DNA from: Stygibacter sp964604155
GTDB lineage: Bacteria; Cloacimonadota; Cloacimonadia; Cloacimonadales; TCS61
Assembly: GCA_964604155.1 (NCBI GenBank)
Contig: CAZRXY010000101.1
Coordinates: 51,836 to 115,835 of the forward strand
Direction of reading: 5' to 3'
DNA: 64,000 bases
Part shown: positions 35,467 through 46,100 of the stretch, piece by piece
How the letters are laid out: every line of letters begins with the position of its first letter
Numbering within the stretch: the stretch's first letter is position 1
Program-made: the position numbers and the translations under genes
The notes under the pieces: model-generated
What the model saw: only the letters and a program-made list of their open reading frames with translations
Database searches by the model: none
What the model was told of the DNA's origin: nothing

Positions 35467-37284
35467 TTAATCTCTTTCAGCCTTAAGGACTTCCAGAAAT
35501 GCCTCCTGCGGCACTTGAACGCTGCCGATTTCCTTCATTCTCTTTTTACCCTCTTTCTGCTTTTCTAAAAGCTTTCGCTTTCTGGTGATATCGCCGCCAT
35601 AGCATTTGGCAGTTACATTCTTACGCATGGCATTTATCGTGCTTCTGGCAATAATTTTGCTGCCGATGCTGGCTTGGAGAGCTACTTTATATAATTGTCT
35701 GGGAATAACTTCCTGCAGTTTTTCCGTTACGCTTTTACCCCAGTTGAATGCTTTACTTTCATGGCAGATAAAGCTCATGGCGTCCACTTTTTCGCTATTG
35801 ATGAGGATATCCACTTTCACAACAGCGGAGCGGACGAATTCCTTGAACTGGTAATCCAAAGAGGCATAGCCGCGGCTGACGGACTTGAGTTTATCATAAA
35901 AATCAAAAATGATTTCTATCAGGGGCATATCATATCGCAGAGATACCCTCTTTTCATCCAGATACTCCAAACCTTTCTGAATGCCTCGCCGTTCCTGGCA
36001 AAGTTTCATTATATTGCCCACATATTCAGTAGGTACGATGATCTCTACTTCCATCACCGGTTCTTCGATATAATTGACGCGCACCAGATCAGGCATGTCT
36101 ATGGGATTATAAATAATCCTTGTTTCTCCATTAGTGAGGTGAACATTAAAGCGTACGCTGGGTGTTGTAGCAATTATTTGCACATTGAACTCACGGTATA
36201 GCCGCTCTTTAAATATTTCCAGGTGGAGCATTCCCAGGAAGCCGCAGCGGAACCCAAAACCCAGAGCAAGAGAACTCTCCGGTTCATAAGTTAAGGCAGA
36301 ATCATTTAATTTCAGCTTTCCTATACTGTCCCTGAGATCACTGTAATCTTCCTTATCCATGGGAAAAATGCCGGAATAGACCATTGGTTTGGGTTCTTCA
36401 AAGCCTGGCAGCGGTTGGAGACAGCCGTTTTTTACCGAGGTTATAGTATCACCCACTCTGGCGTCTGCCACTTCCTTTATTCCGGAAATTATATATCCCA
36501 CTTCGCCGGCAGATAATCCTGGTCGGGGTTCAAAAGTGATACCGAGATAGCCTATTTCATCAATTTTAAATTCCTTATCATTGGAAAACAGCTTGATAAG
36601 ATCGCCTCGCTGCAGAGACCCATCCACCATGCGGACAAGTACTATTACCCCCCGGAAGGGGTCAAAATATGAATCAAAGATCAATGCTTTAACGGCGGTT
36701 TCCGGATTCCCGCGAGGGCAAGGTATCTTAGCGACGATGCCAGCTAATAATTCTTCAATCCCATCACCGGTTTTGGCACTTACGCAATAGATTTCGCTTT
36801 TTTGAACGCCCATAGTTTCCTCAATCTCGTGAGAAGTGCCATCAATATCGGCTTTGGGCAGATCAATTTTATTTATAACAGGGATAATCTCAAGATTATT
36901 TTCCAGTGCCAGATAGAGATTGCTCATTGTTTGTGCCTCTATTCCCTGAGCTGCATCCACAAGAAGTAGAGCACCTTCGCATGATGATAAACTGCGCGAT
37001 ACCTCATAGGAAAAATCTACATGACCCGGAGTGTCTATTAAATTTAAAACATAAATTTTTCCACTAAATTTATACGGCATCCTGATAGCATGAGATTTGA
37101 TAGTGATACCTCGCTCCCGCTCCAAATCCATATTATCCAATACCTGGTCCATCATCATGCCACGACCCATTACCCCGGTGGACTCCAGCAATCTATCTGC
37201 CAGAGTAGATTTACCATGGTCAATATGGGCAATTATGCAAAAATTCCTGATCTCGCTTTGCTCAAATTCAGCCTTTCTTCTCAA
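35467..37284 (-). CDS. lepA: Elongation factor 4 (LepA, back-translocating GTPase)
   Basis: 605 residues, full length. GTPase motifs: G1 'AHIDHGKST' (about 19-27), 'GITIKSHA' (about 60-67), G3 'DTPGHVDF' (about 84-91) and G4 'NKID' (about 138-141). The LepA-specific C-terminal domain ends 'KAKCYGGDITRKRKLLEKQKEGKKRM', the typical basic segment near the terminus. The start is TTG, with AGGAGAA 5 bases upstream and no in-frame ATG nearby. It acts on ribosomes under stress. It is flanked by unrelated genes, so it is probably independently transcribed. Confidence 0.97.
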   Translation of the reverse strand: MRRKAEFEQSEIRNFCIIAHIDHGKSTLADRLLESTGVMGRGMMMDQVLDNMDLERERGITIKSHAIRMPYKFSGKIYVLNLIDTPGHVDFSYEVSRSLSSCEGALLLVDAAQGIEAQTMSNLYLALENNLEIIPVINKIDLPKADIDGTSHEIEETMGVQKSEIYCVSAKTGDGIEELLAGIVAKIPCPRGNPETAVKALIFDSYFDPFRGVIVLVRMVDGSLQRGDLIKLFSNDKEFKIDEIGYLGITFEPRPGLSAGEVGYIISGIKEVADARVGDTITSVKNGCLQPLPGFEEPKPMVYSGIFPMDKEDYSDLRDSIGKLKLNDSALTYEPESSLALGFGFRCGFLGMLHLEIFKERLYREFNVQIIATTPSVRFNVHLTNGETRIIYNPIDMPDLVRVNYIEEPVMEVEIIVPTEYVGNIMKLCQERRGIQKGLEYLDEKRVSLRYDMPLIEIIFDFYDKLKSVSRGYASLDYQFKEFVRSAVVKVDILINSEKVDAMSFICHESKAFNWGKSVTEKLQEVIPRQLYKVALQASIGSKIIARSTINAMRKNVTAKCYGGDITRKRKLLEKQKEGKKRMKEIGSVQVPQEAFLEVLKAERD

Positions 37285-37805
37285 TTATGTTCTCCTCAGT
37301 TCCAGTTTAGGCTTTTCAACTTTATTTACACTAATCTGCTGTCAATCTAAATTATTATCCTCTGGCATCCCCACGAAAATTTTTGTGCGTGGTTTATAAA
37401 TCACTCTACAGGAGTGAGGGGATAATTGTGAATTTTGGATGTTGAATGTTGAATGAGTAGCCCCGCGCTTTCAGTTCGGGGAATTTTATGCTCAGCAGCC
37501 CTTCTCCCTCTCCTTCGCCTCTTCACCCCTTCGCCTCTTCACCCGGTGTAGCATGCGTAATCCCATTATTACCGATGACCTATCAACCCAGTTAATTAAA
37601 AAAAATGAAGATTATGAACCACCAACTACGAACAAGGTCCCTCATGGCAGGCGGATAGCACTTAAAAGAAGATTTAGTAATGGATATCCTGATAAGAGCA
37701 TTTGGCTCACAGTGGACGGAGCCGATGTGAGCCTTTGTCATCTGGTTTGCTGTTAATCGTTCCTTAGAATCGTGCTCATGGTGTTGGCTAGAAGTCAAAT
37801 GCACT
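37285..37805. other. 521-base gap between lepA and the GH3 gene
   Basis: I see no convincing gene. It contains the lepA ribosome site (37285-37305), repeated TTGAATG units (37437-37455), a CCCCG/CGGGG hairpin (37461-37481), a pyrimidine-rich tract with an exact 16-base duplication (37513-37544) and a 7-base inverted repeat GGCTCAC/GTGAGCC (37704-37733). A 67-codon open frame at 37553 has no ribosome site or recognisable product. Confidence 0.6.
37513..37544. repeat. Tandem 16-base duplication in a pyrimidine-rich tract
   Basis: CTTCGCCTCTTCACCC occurs twice head to tail (37513-37528 and 37529-37544). The purine strand reads in GAAGAGG-like units, similar in style to the low-complexity tract at the end of the window (63927-64000). 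Confidence 0.75.
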
Positions 37806-39734
37806 TTAAAATTTATACTCCAGTCCGAATCCGTAAGGGAAGAGGGGATCGTAGTTATCATCTCCGAGATTCAGGTTTTGGTCGTCATACATTTGCCAGG
37901 TGAAGCTGAGTTTGCCCTGCATGGGATGATCACCAAAGATGACATCAGCGACGCCCTGTGCTTCTGAGCCGGGGAACCAGGCAATCACAAATGCTGCCGA
38001 TTCTTCGATTTCCTGATTCACTACGAGGGGACGTCCGCAGATCATGATCGTCACCACGGGGATGCCTTTAGCTGTTATATTGCGAATAACAGCGATATCT
38101 TCCGGGTGCAATTCATGCAGATAAAGATGCGTGCCGTATGGACCCTTTTTCATGAGAGGCATATTTTCTTCTGGCAAAATATCTTCGGAAGTAGAACCCT
38201 TTCCGATCTTAAGTCCCTTAGCCAGTCCTTCAATGCGGACATCACCCAGCATTTCCGCATATGGCACTTCTCCGATAACCACGATGGCGGCATCATGCTT
38301 AGCGGGATCGGCATCTGAGCCGTCTTTGCTGAGCACTGCATTAGGAGCCACCTTTTGAATGCCTTCCCAGATTGAAGTACCCCCGATGATTTGTGAGTGA
38401 TGAAAATCTACATTATCAGCCAGTTCGGGATCTCTTGGTGTTTCTCTATCAGTTTGGGTATAAGATGATTTTTCTTCAATTTCATTATCATTAACGCCCT
38501 GCCAGGCAATGGTGAAGCCACCGCATTGATGTCCGCGGTTATGGGCATTTTTTCCTGTAACCAGCAGGCGGGTATTTTTATCAAGTGGCAGAATATCGTT
38601 TTCATTTTTGAGCATGACAAGAGATTTTCTAACTGCTTCTCGGGCAACTTCGCGGTGCTGATGGCAGCCGAAGCAGGAATTATTAAGCGAGAGTTTTCTT
38701 TGTGCCGGGCGTGGTTTATCAAACATACCGGCTTGGAATTTGACTCTTAAGATGCGTTTAACGGCATCATCGAGTCTTGCTTCCGGGATACGACCGGACT
38801 TCACATTTTTTTTGATATAGCCGATAAAATCTTCCCATTTATCGGTGATCATAAATATATCGATGCCGGCATTAATTGCCAGCACTGCTGCTTCTTCGTA
38901 ATCATCATCCAGATAGTCAATTCCATCCCAGTCCGATATTACCAGTCCCTCAAAACCTAATTCCTTTTTTAAAAGCTCGGTTATCAAAAATTTGTGTCCG
39001 TGGCATTTTTCACCAAACCAACTGCTGAGAGAAACCATTACAGTTAATACGCCGGCATCTACCGCAGCTTTATAGGGTGGCAGATGAATTTTTCGGAGTT
39101 CTTCTTCCGAGATACACATATCCCCCTGGTCAATGCCGTGCAGTGTGGCGCCATCACCTATCCAGTGTTTGGCACAGGCGATCACCTTATCTTCGGAAAA
39201 ATCACCTTGCATGCCTCTGACAAATCTGGGAGCGTAAGAACTGACAATTTCGGGGTCTTCGGAATAACTTTCATAGGTGCGCCCCCAGTGACTGTTTCTT
39301 GCTACTGCCAGTGTGGGGGCAAAAGTCCAGTCCACGCCGGTAGCTGCAATCTCTTTGGCAGTAACGGCGGCGATGCGTTCGATAAGATCGGGGTCATGGG
39401 CAGCACCAAGTCCGATATTATGAGGAAAAACCACTGCACCCAGGACATTGGTGTTACCATGAATGGCGTCAATTCCATAGATGAGTGGAATTGGCAGATG
39501 TCCATCATCTTCTTCCATAGAAGCTGCCCAGTACTCGTCATTCATTTTAATCCAGTCCTCGGGAGTATTATCGCCCGGTACGGAGCCGCCACCGCTAAGT
39601 ACCGAACCAATATGATAATCTTTAACTTCCTGTGGAGTGACGAACTGACGCTCCGGCTGGGTGATTTGTCCAACTTTTTGTTCCAGTGTCATTTTGCCGA
39701 GTAAAACATTAATTTTTTTTTCTAAATTATCCAT
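37806..39734 (-). CDS. Glycoside hydrolase family 3 beta-glucosidase (cytoplasmic)
   Basis: 642 residues, no signal peptide. GH3 N-domain motifs are visible: 'LIYGIDAIHGNTN' (about 85-97), 'CAKHWIGDGATLHGIDQGD' (about 185-203) and the nucleophile Asp in 'GLVISDWDGIDYL' (about 265-277). The C-domain contains 'KNENDILPLDKNTRLLVTGKNAHNRG'. The product would remove glucose from beta-linked gluco-oligosaccharides. A TTG four codons upstream lies inside the ribosome site TTGGAG, so the ATG at 39734 is used. It is 21 bases after the phosphorylase gene and is the last gene of the minus arm of the glucan locus. Confidence 0.92.
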   Translation of the reverse strand: MDNLEKKINVLLGKMTLEQKVGQITQPERQFVTPQEVKDYHIGSVLSGGGSVPGDNTPEDWIKMNDEYWAASMEEDDGHLPIPLIYGIDAIHGNTNVLGAVVFPHNIGLGAAHDPDLIERIAAVTAKEIAATGVDWTFAPTLAVARNSHWGRTYESYSEDPEIVSSYAPRFVRGMQGDFSEDKVIACAKHWIGDGATLHGIDQGDMCISEEELRKIHLPPYKAAVDAGVLTVMVSLSSWFGEKCHGHKFLITELLKKELGFEGLVISDWDGIDYLDDDYEEAAVLAINAGIDIFMITDKWEDFIGYIKKNVKSGRIPEARLDDAVKRILRVKFQAGMFDKPRPAQRKLSLNNSCFGCHQHREVAREAVRKSLVMLKNENDILPLDKNTRLLVTGKNAHNRGHQCGGFTIAWQGVNDNEIEEKSSYTQTDRETPRDPELADNVDFHHSQIIGGTSIWEGIQKVAPNAVLSKDGSDADPAKHDAAIVVIGEVPYAEMLGDVRIEGLAKGLKIGKGSTSEDILPEENMPLMKKGPYGTHLYLHELHPEDIAVIRNITAKGIPVVTIMICGRPLVVNQEIEESAAFVIAWFPGSEAQGVADVIFGDHPMQGKLSFTWQMYDDQNLNLGDDNYDPLFPYGFGLEYKF

Positions 39735-39755
39735 AGTTTTCTCCAATTTTGCAGT

Positions 39756-42700
39756 TTATTTTAGATATATATCAATTTTTTTAAAATTTCTATTTCGCAC
39801 TCTTTGAGCTGTGTCTCCAATCAGATGAGCTGCTTCTATATTGTACTCTTTGCCATCGTGCTCAGTTAAAATCCATTTACCAGGCAGCAGGGGTTTGTCA
39901 CCAAATGTATCTTTTCGGGCTGGGTTATGATAGGTGACCAAAGTATTTCCTAAAAACATAAAGCTAAAAGAATTCGCAGGGAATTCAATATTCTGCGGAT
40001 TATCATCAACGAGAACTTCTCTTTCCTGTGTATTATTTGAAAAGAGCCAGCCGGGAAGTACGGGTTTTAGTTTTAAGCACAAAACGCCATTCTGATCGAG
40101 ATCAAAGGGTTTTTCTCCCAAGGTCATCAGGGCGAGGATATGGATAAATTCTGCTGTAGCGCCACTGAGCCTTGCCACAAAGCCATTTCCGTGCAGCGAG
40201 GGGTCTGGATTGGCACTGCTGACAATAAAAGATGAATTTTCCAGAATGCTTCTGCCATAGATTTCCGGTTCAAAGAAGGGTACAAATACATTTTTGAAAT
40301 CGGCATAAAATTCACTGTATAATCCACTGCGCAACAGCTCCAGCATATATTTATATTCCATGTGCAGCCAGACGGATTCGTTTTCAAACCAGCCAGGAGA
40401 AAAGGTGCGTGCTCTGCCTATTTCCATCACCTGATCAGCGAGAGATTCATTCACCTTATACATCTTAAGTTTTTTGTCGTATAAGCCGCTATTCTTGATA
40501 TTGGCAGCCAGCTCTCTGGCTTTTTCTCTGTCAGTCAGGCAGCGCAGGTAATGCACAGGTCCTTCCAGAAAGAGTGGCAGAGCTTGTTGCTGAAATTTTT
40601 GCGCTCTAAAGCACTTTAATCCTCGGGCATTAGTTTTAATTATATCTTTTCCATTATCCCCTTTGATCATGATCTCTTCATATTCAGTAACCTGATTGAT
40701 GAAGTAGGTATTGATCACATTCTGTTTTTTATTCCAAGCCAGGCTGATGCCGTGTTCCAGTTTGTTGAGGCAGAGAACCAGAAATTCTTTTATATCTTTG
40801 ATGTTTAATCCTGTTTCTTCGCCATTTATGCCCATTCTGGTAGTTTTGCGGTAAGCTTCTTTGACGGCAGCAGCTTTTTCCCAGTATTCATAGGCAGAGT
40901 GCTTTGCTTTCAGCAGATTCAGCAACTGGCGCATATAGTCAGCAAGTTCAATATATACCAGCCATTGCCTGTCTTCCAGCTTAAGTTTCTGAAAAGAATC
41001 CAGCAGAAAGAGGATATGCCTCTTAATTTCCAGAGTTTCGCTCAGGCTGGAGCCGATCAGCCCCGGCAAGCCATTAAGCGCATCATACCAGTTTGGTTTA
41101 TCAGTTTCCATTTCCACGCCCACACCTGCGGGATCAAGCGATGCCATTTTATTGACGATCACAGAGAGGATTTTATTCATCAGGTTAGTGTAATAAACCT
41201 CGCCTTTGCCAAAGGCGGTTCTAACTTTGTTATGATCTTTGGTGCGGCTAAGTATCAGGTTATCTTTTTCTTTATCAAAAGCCACTGCATTAAGCTGCAT
41301 CAGGTTCCCCTCCCAGATCACGTATTTGTCATCTCGAGGCATTACTATATGCGGATTATCATAAAAGGAGAATGTCTTTTTTTCAAAGAGCAGATACCGT
41401 AGTTTTTCGGGATATACGGCTAAAAAGTTTTCAATAAGATCAAGGTTATATGTCCAGTGGTCAGTCCAGTAACCCTCGCCGTAATCCGTATCGTTGATAT
41501 TTTGGCAGACAGCCAGCAGGTTGCCCAGAAACAGCTCTGTATCTCCTTTCAATTGCAGATCATTCTCACTAAGGTAGTGCAGCAATTCACCAGGAGTAAA
41601 GGAACTGCTCAGAAAAGCTGTGATCGATTCCACTGCCTCAGCCGGGAAATGCTTTGCCAGATAAGACATAGTTTCATCTTTATCATCCGGGGCAAAGCGT
41701 TTTTCTTTGATCACCAGCGGGTTAAAGCCGTCTAACTGGATCAGGTTATAAAAATGCTCCACGTTATCTTCCTGCACATCAGGATTAAAGAAAAGGTCAC
41801 TGCGTCGGTTCTGGTTTACATCGCGGAAATTGCCATTGCCCTGAGAGTAATTTGTAGGAGCCAGGCGATAATCATTATAATCGCGTTCCAGGTCTCCATG
41901 CTTTCGGGAATAGAGATGCACTATAGTTTGTGCTTTATCGCCTTTTATCGTATAGGGTATTCCGCCACGCAGAACATTATCAAGAAAGTTCTGCCGGGCA
42001 TAATGGTCAAATACCGGTTGACTGCTGTTTATAAAGTTTTTCTGGGTAATTGCTTTGATAATTTCTCTGTTTTCTTTCTCTTTTGCCAGCAGGTATTTTT
42101 TCTGCGAAATCCTTGGCACCAGATCGTTTAGCCTTTCTGCCGAGGCTGCATTACCGATAATAGAGTAATAAGTAAATGTTTCCTGAGGCTGGATGACGGT
42201 ATCAAAAAGTCCCATTGCAGATGGCAGACGGTTTTCAAATATCTGCCCGTTTGCTAAATTTTCTGATGGTTCTGTGAGAAATCTTTCCGGATAGCTGTAG
42301 TCACCGCGGATACCAAATATCTTTACGGGATCAACTAAGGGGGTAACAATTTTAGTGTTTTGCCCCTGGTGGATAAGCCCCAGATAGAAATTACCTTTTT
42401 TTATTCTGACAACATCGGGTCGGTCTGCAGGTTCTACTTTTCCCTTAAAAAAAGGTACTTTATTGTGAAAATTAGTTACTTCTACAAAAGCTTCAAAGAG
42501 ACGGCGCATGAATTTGAGACCGTAATTATCAATGCCGCAGGGGATGATCAGCGGCAGTCCATCCAGAGCTTCTAGAGATACTGGTTCATCGCTCTGGTTT
42601 TTAATTTCCAGCTTCCGTACCAGTCCGGCGTAGCAGTCGTTGGGGATATTAAAATATTTCACTGAGAATTTTAAACCCAGCGTGTGGTTTATCTCCTGCA

Positions 42701-43073
42701 AGGTCAATTCTGAGGGTGATATGATCATCGATTGCGAGCGGTTAATATTTTTGTCCCGCAGATGGTTCTGAAAAGGTTCGTAGTAATTAATAGTTTGATT
42801 TTCCGGGAATTTTATAAAGGTTCTAAAGCCCTGACTGGAAACCAGATTATATGCCCAGTTAGCGGGTAAAAATTCCATAATAGGGTGCTGTTTATCCTTG
42901 ATCCCCATGCTGCAGATGCACTGCCCTCTGTTCACATAAAACACCCACATCGGTATCCCGTCTTTACCGGCTACACCCGGGAAAAAGCTGGAGAATAATT
43001 TTGCTGAATTGTAATTATTAATGATGAATTCACCGCGTTTATTTAAGTGATATTCTGTATTCTTATCAGTCAA
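39756..43073 (-). CDS. Large GH94/GH149/GH161-type beta-glucan phosphorylase
   Basis: 1105 residues, no signal peptide. It has the multi-domain plan of inverting glycoside phosphorylases: N-terminal beta-sandwich, then an (alpha/alpha)6 barrel with 'NYSQGNGNFRDVNQNRRSD' (about 408-426) and the proposed general acid in 'YGEGYWTDHWTYN' (Asp 538). GH94 enzymes are usually near 800 residues. A length of about 1100 and the FRDVNQNRR motif fit the beta-1,3-oligoglucan phosphorylase families GH149 or GH161 better, as recalled from the literature. Expected reaction: phosphorolysis of beta-1,3-gluco-oligosaccharides to glucose-1-phosphate. The start is TTG with AAGGGGG 5 bases upstream. Confidence 0.8.
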   Translation of the reverse strand: MTDKNTEYHLNKRGEFIINNYNSAKLFSSFFPGVAGKDGIPMWVFYVNRGQCICSMGIKDKQHPIMEFLPANWAYNLVSSQGFRTFIKFPENQTINYYEPFQNHLRDKNINRSQSMIISPSELTLQEINHTLGLKFSVKYFNIPNDCYAGLVRKLEIKNQSDEPVSLEALDGLPLIIPCGIDNYGLKFMRRLFEAFVEVTNFHNKVPFFKGKVEPADRPDVVRIKKGNFYLGLIHQGQNTKIVTPLVDPVKIFGIRGDYSYPERFLTEPSENLANGQIFENRLPSAMGLFDTVIQPQETFTYYSIIGNAASAERLNDLVPRISQKKYLLAKEKENREIIKAITQKNFINSSQPVFDHYARQNFLDNVLRGGIPYTIKGDKAQTIVHLYSRKHGDLERDYNDYRLAPTNYSQGNGNFRDVNQNRRSDLFFNPDVQEDNVEHFYNLIQLDGFNPLVIKEKRFAPDDKDETMSYLAKHFPAEAVESITAFLSSSFTPGELLHYLSENDLQLKGDTELFLGNLLAVCQNINDTDYGEGYWTDHWTYNLDLIENFLAVYPEKLRYLLFEKKTFSFYDNPHIVMPRDDKYVIWEGNLMQLNAVAFDKEKDNLILSRTKDHNKVRTAFGKGEVYYTNLMNKILSVIVNKMASLDPAGVGVEMETDKPNWYDALNGLPGLIGSSLSETLEIKRHILFLLDSFQKLKLEDRQWLVYIELADYMRQLLNLLKAKHSAYEYWEKAAAVKEAYRKTTRMGINGEETGLNIKDIKEFLVLCLNKLEHGISLAWNKKQNVINTYFINQVTEYEEIMIKGDNGKDIIKTNARGLKCFRAQKFQQQALPLFLEGPVHYLRCLTDREKARELAANIKNSGLYDKKLKMYKVNESLADQVMEIGRARTFSPGWFENESVWLHMEYKYMLELLRSGLYSEFYADFKNVFVPFFEPEIYGRSILENSSFIVSSANPDPSLHGNGFVARLSGATAEFIHILALMTLGEKPFDLDQNGVLCLKLKPVLPGWLFSNNTQEREVLVDDNPQNIEFPANSFSFMFLGNTLVTYHNPARKDTFGDKPLLPGKWILTEHDGKEYNIEAAHLIGDTAQRVRNRNFKKIDIYLK

Positions 43074-43093
43074 GGCAGCCCCCTTATATTTTT

Positions 43094-43133
43094 TTAAAAA
43101 AGCGGGGCATCAGCATTTTACTGCTGATGCCCC
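43094..43133 (-). terminator. Terminator hairpin between the surface-protein and phosphorylase genes
   Basis: A perfect 12-base-pair stem (GGGGCATCAGCA / TGCTGATGCCCC) with a 6-base loop is followed on the minus strand by GCTTTTTT. It lies 7 bases after the stop of the 1467-residue gene and 20 bases before the phosphorylase start. Any transcription of the cytoplasmic pair must read through it or start in the 20 bases beyond. Confidence 0.88.
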
Positions 43134-43140
43134 TTTATAT

Positions 43141-46100
43141 TTACTTGAGAAGGATCATGCGTTTGGTGTCTATGGTATTGCCATTAAGTGCCAGACGGTA
43201 GAAGTATATACCAGAAGGTGCATTATCTGCCGTCCAGGTTTTTTGATAGGTCTGAGGTGATTGATATTTATCAACCAGAGTTTCCACCAGTCTGCCTCTG
43301 GCATCATAAATCTTTAGCGATACCTGTCCTGCTTCCTTCAGGTTATACTTGATAGTAGTAACCGGATTAAAGGGATTGGGGTAATTGCTTTCTAAGCATG
43401 AACCCGTTATCTGTGCAGTATCTCCTGTGATGCTGGTTGTATTGTCATGGAAGAAAATATTATCCACATACACAGTATTGGGGTCACCGGAGATGATCAA
43501 TTGTGCCAGATGCTCTATCGTGGTAAGTCCCACGAAATCACTGAATGGAATATTGAAGCTGATCCACTCTTCAGATACCAGCGGTGGATTGGTGGTTTCG
43601 TCAAAGGTGATTTCATGTTCCACGTCATCACCACCGCTCCAGGCGCCGTCGGCACCGAAATCGACCAATTTGATCTTGAAAACTGCCGGAGCAGAAGTGT
43701 TATCCGGCGTCCAGATATCCATGTGGAAATGAGTCATAGCCGAAGCATCAATTGTCTGCGAAGTAAATTCAATACCGGCAAATACGAGGTTGCTGTAAAG
43801 CTTGGTAGCATTGCCGTCTATTTCTATATCACTCACGTCTGCTTGATCCCATTCTGCACTCCAGGTATCCACAACCACGTCTTCATATGGTTCGCTGAAT
43901 AATGAGATGACGTGATCTGCATGATATATCGGAGTGGGAGCCGGTGTTTCTGGTCCCTCTATTTCTGTTTGTTCACTAAAGGTAATATTGTCAAAATAGC
44001 AGATATTATCCTGTTCTCTGCCTGCCAGATCAAAATCAGGGAAGACCACTATCTGGTCGTTAGTCTCACCGATCTTGCCGGAAAAATCAAACACCAGTTC
44101 TTCCCATTGATTGATAACCGTATTAGGCTGCAATAATTCACCTGTTGAGGAAGCATTGCTGGCAACGAACTTTATGCCCACATTGCTGATCACGGGCTTA
44201 TGAACCATGATACTCACTGTGCAGTTTGTGCTGTCAAAGGTGAATTCACCCAGATCAGCACCATGCTGGGATTCGCAGCCGGCCCAGGGCTGTCCATCCA
44301 GCGTAGCAGTGAATTTGGCTACATTAGCGGACGTATTAGCGCCCGTGGGGTCTGGATTTGCCAGTATTTCCACAGGTGGATTAGTGGCATTTTCAAATAC
44401 AGTCCAGGTCCAGTCAGCTCCATATCCATCCGGCTCAAAGTCGATTGGCTGATTTAATTCCCGGTCTGTTAATGGATAAATTTTGAGCCTGCCGTTGATA
44501 GTGATCATCAGCTCAATGCTGCTGCGTTGCGTTAATTTATAGGGGAGGCGGATAATTTCTCCGGTCATTTCTTCTGCGCTGGCGACAGCAATGGCTTTTT
44601 CTGCTTTATTAATGGCATTTAACACCCCATTTTTGATAAGCGGGGCACCAAATTCCAGAGCTGAACCTATTGCTGAAAGCTTGAGACTAAATACGTCTTC
44701 TCTGGCAGTTATTATAATCTCATTATTCTCTATCTTAAGGTCGATTTTGCCTTGGGGAGCAGAACCGCTTCTTTCTTCTACCGGGAAGATATCTATGATA
44801 TCAACGCTGTATTGCAAGATGAGAGCCGCGTCATAGGCTTCCACGGAGCCATTGCCATCCACATCACCAGCGATCAATTGCCAGGTCCATGGCAGGGGAG
44901 CACCAATTGGTTCAAGCTGTACGGCGTATTGCAGAATATTGGCTGCATCAAAGGCATCCACCAGTCCATCACCGGTAATATCTCCATAAACCCAGTAAGG
45001 TCCTGCGTTATAGAAATATACATTGTCCATATATAGGGTGTTTGGAGTACCGGAAATGATCAATTGTGCCAGATGCTCATTCGTTACAAGCCCTGCGAAA
45101 TCTGTGAGAGGAATATCCAGACTTACCCAGACTTCCGAGTTCATAACGTTCTCATCGAAAACAAGTTCATGTTCTACGTCATCACCTCCACCCCAGGCAC
45201 CATCAGCTCCAAAATCTACCAGTTTCACATTAAATACGGAAGGAGCCGAAGTGTCATCCGGTGTCCAGATATCCATGTGGAAATGGGTCATTTCTGAGGC
45301 GTTAATAGTTTGTGAGGTAAACTCGATTCCGGCAAAAATCAGATTTGTGTAGAGCTTGGTATCATTGCCGGCTATCTGGATATCTTCCAGATCTGCCTGA
45401 TCCCATGGTGCACTCCAAGTATCAATCGTTACGTTCTCATATTCATTACTATAAAGCGAAATTACATATTCTGCCGGTACATCAGGTAATGGAGCACAAA
45501 TTTCTGGTACGGCATCTGCCAGCGTGAAATTCACATTGTAAGTGAGCACAGTAAGCCCATCTTCTGCTGTAACAATAACTGATGTAGTACCAGGAAGCTC
45601 CTGAGCATCATTTATTACATATTCCGCTTCCGGATCATTAGCAGTAGCTGTGACTGCGGGGACTTCTGTAGTTCCCGCTGCCAGTTCCACTTCATAGTTC
45701 AATATCGAAGGCAAGAATCCTGCCACGGTTTCGCCATCTACCTGCAGATCACTCAAGGTGGCATCACTGCCTGGTGTGAATTCTGTATAGAAATATATAT
45801 TATCAAGGTAGATTGTGGAAGGAGTCACTCCCTGCTGTCCATCAAACTTAAGCTGATTTATATCAGCCATGGATAAGCCGGTGAAATCTCCCAATGGTAT
45901 ATCATAGCTGTTCCACACTGCCGGGTTTATCGGCTCAAGCGGTAGCAGAAATTCGCCTGTGGCAGCACTGATCGGCGAAAATAGTACCACTGTGGCATCC
46001 GGTGTCCACATATCAATATGCAGATAGTCCATCGCAGAAAAATTCTGGGCACCGGCAAAAGCTGTGCCCTGGTAATTGAAGTTATCATACATCAGCATGG

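Noticed and set aside
37704..37733. GGCTCAC/GTGAGCC inverted repeat
   Set aside because: Seven-base arms with a 16-base loop are expected by chance, and no T run or gene end is nearby.
37553..37756. 67-codon plus-strand frame in the gap after lepA
   Set aside because: It has no ribosome site, no recognisable product, and lies among low-complexity sequence.
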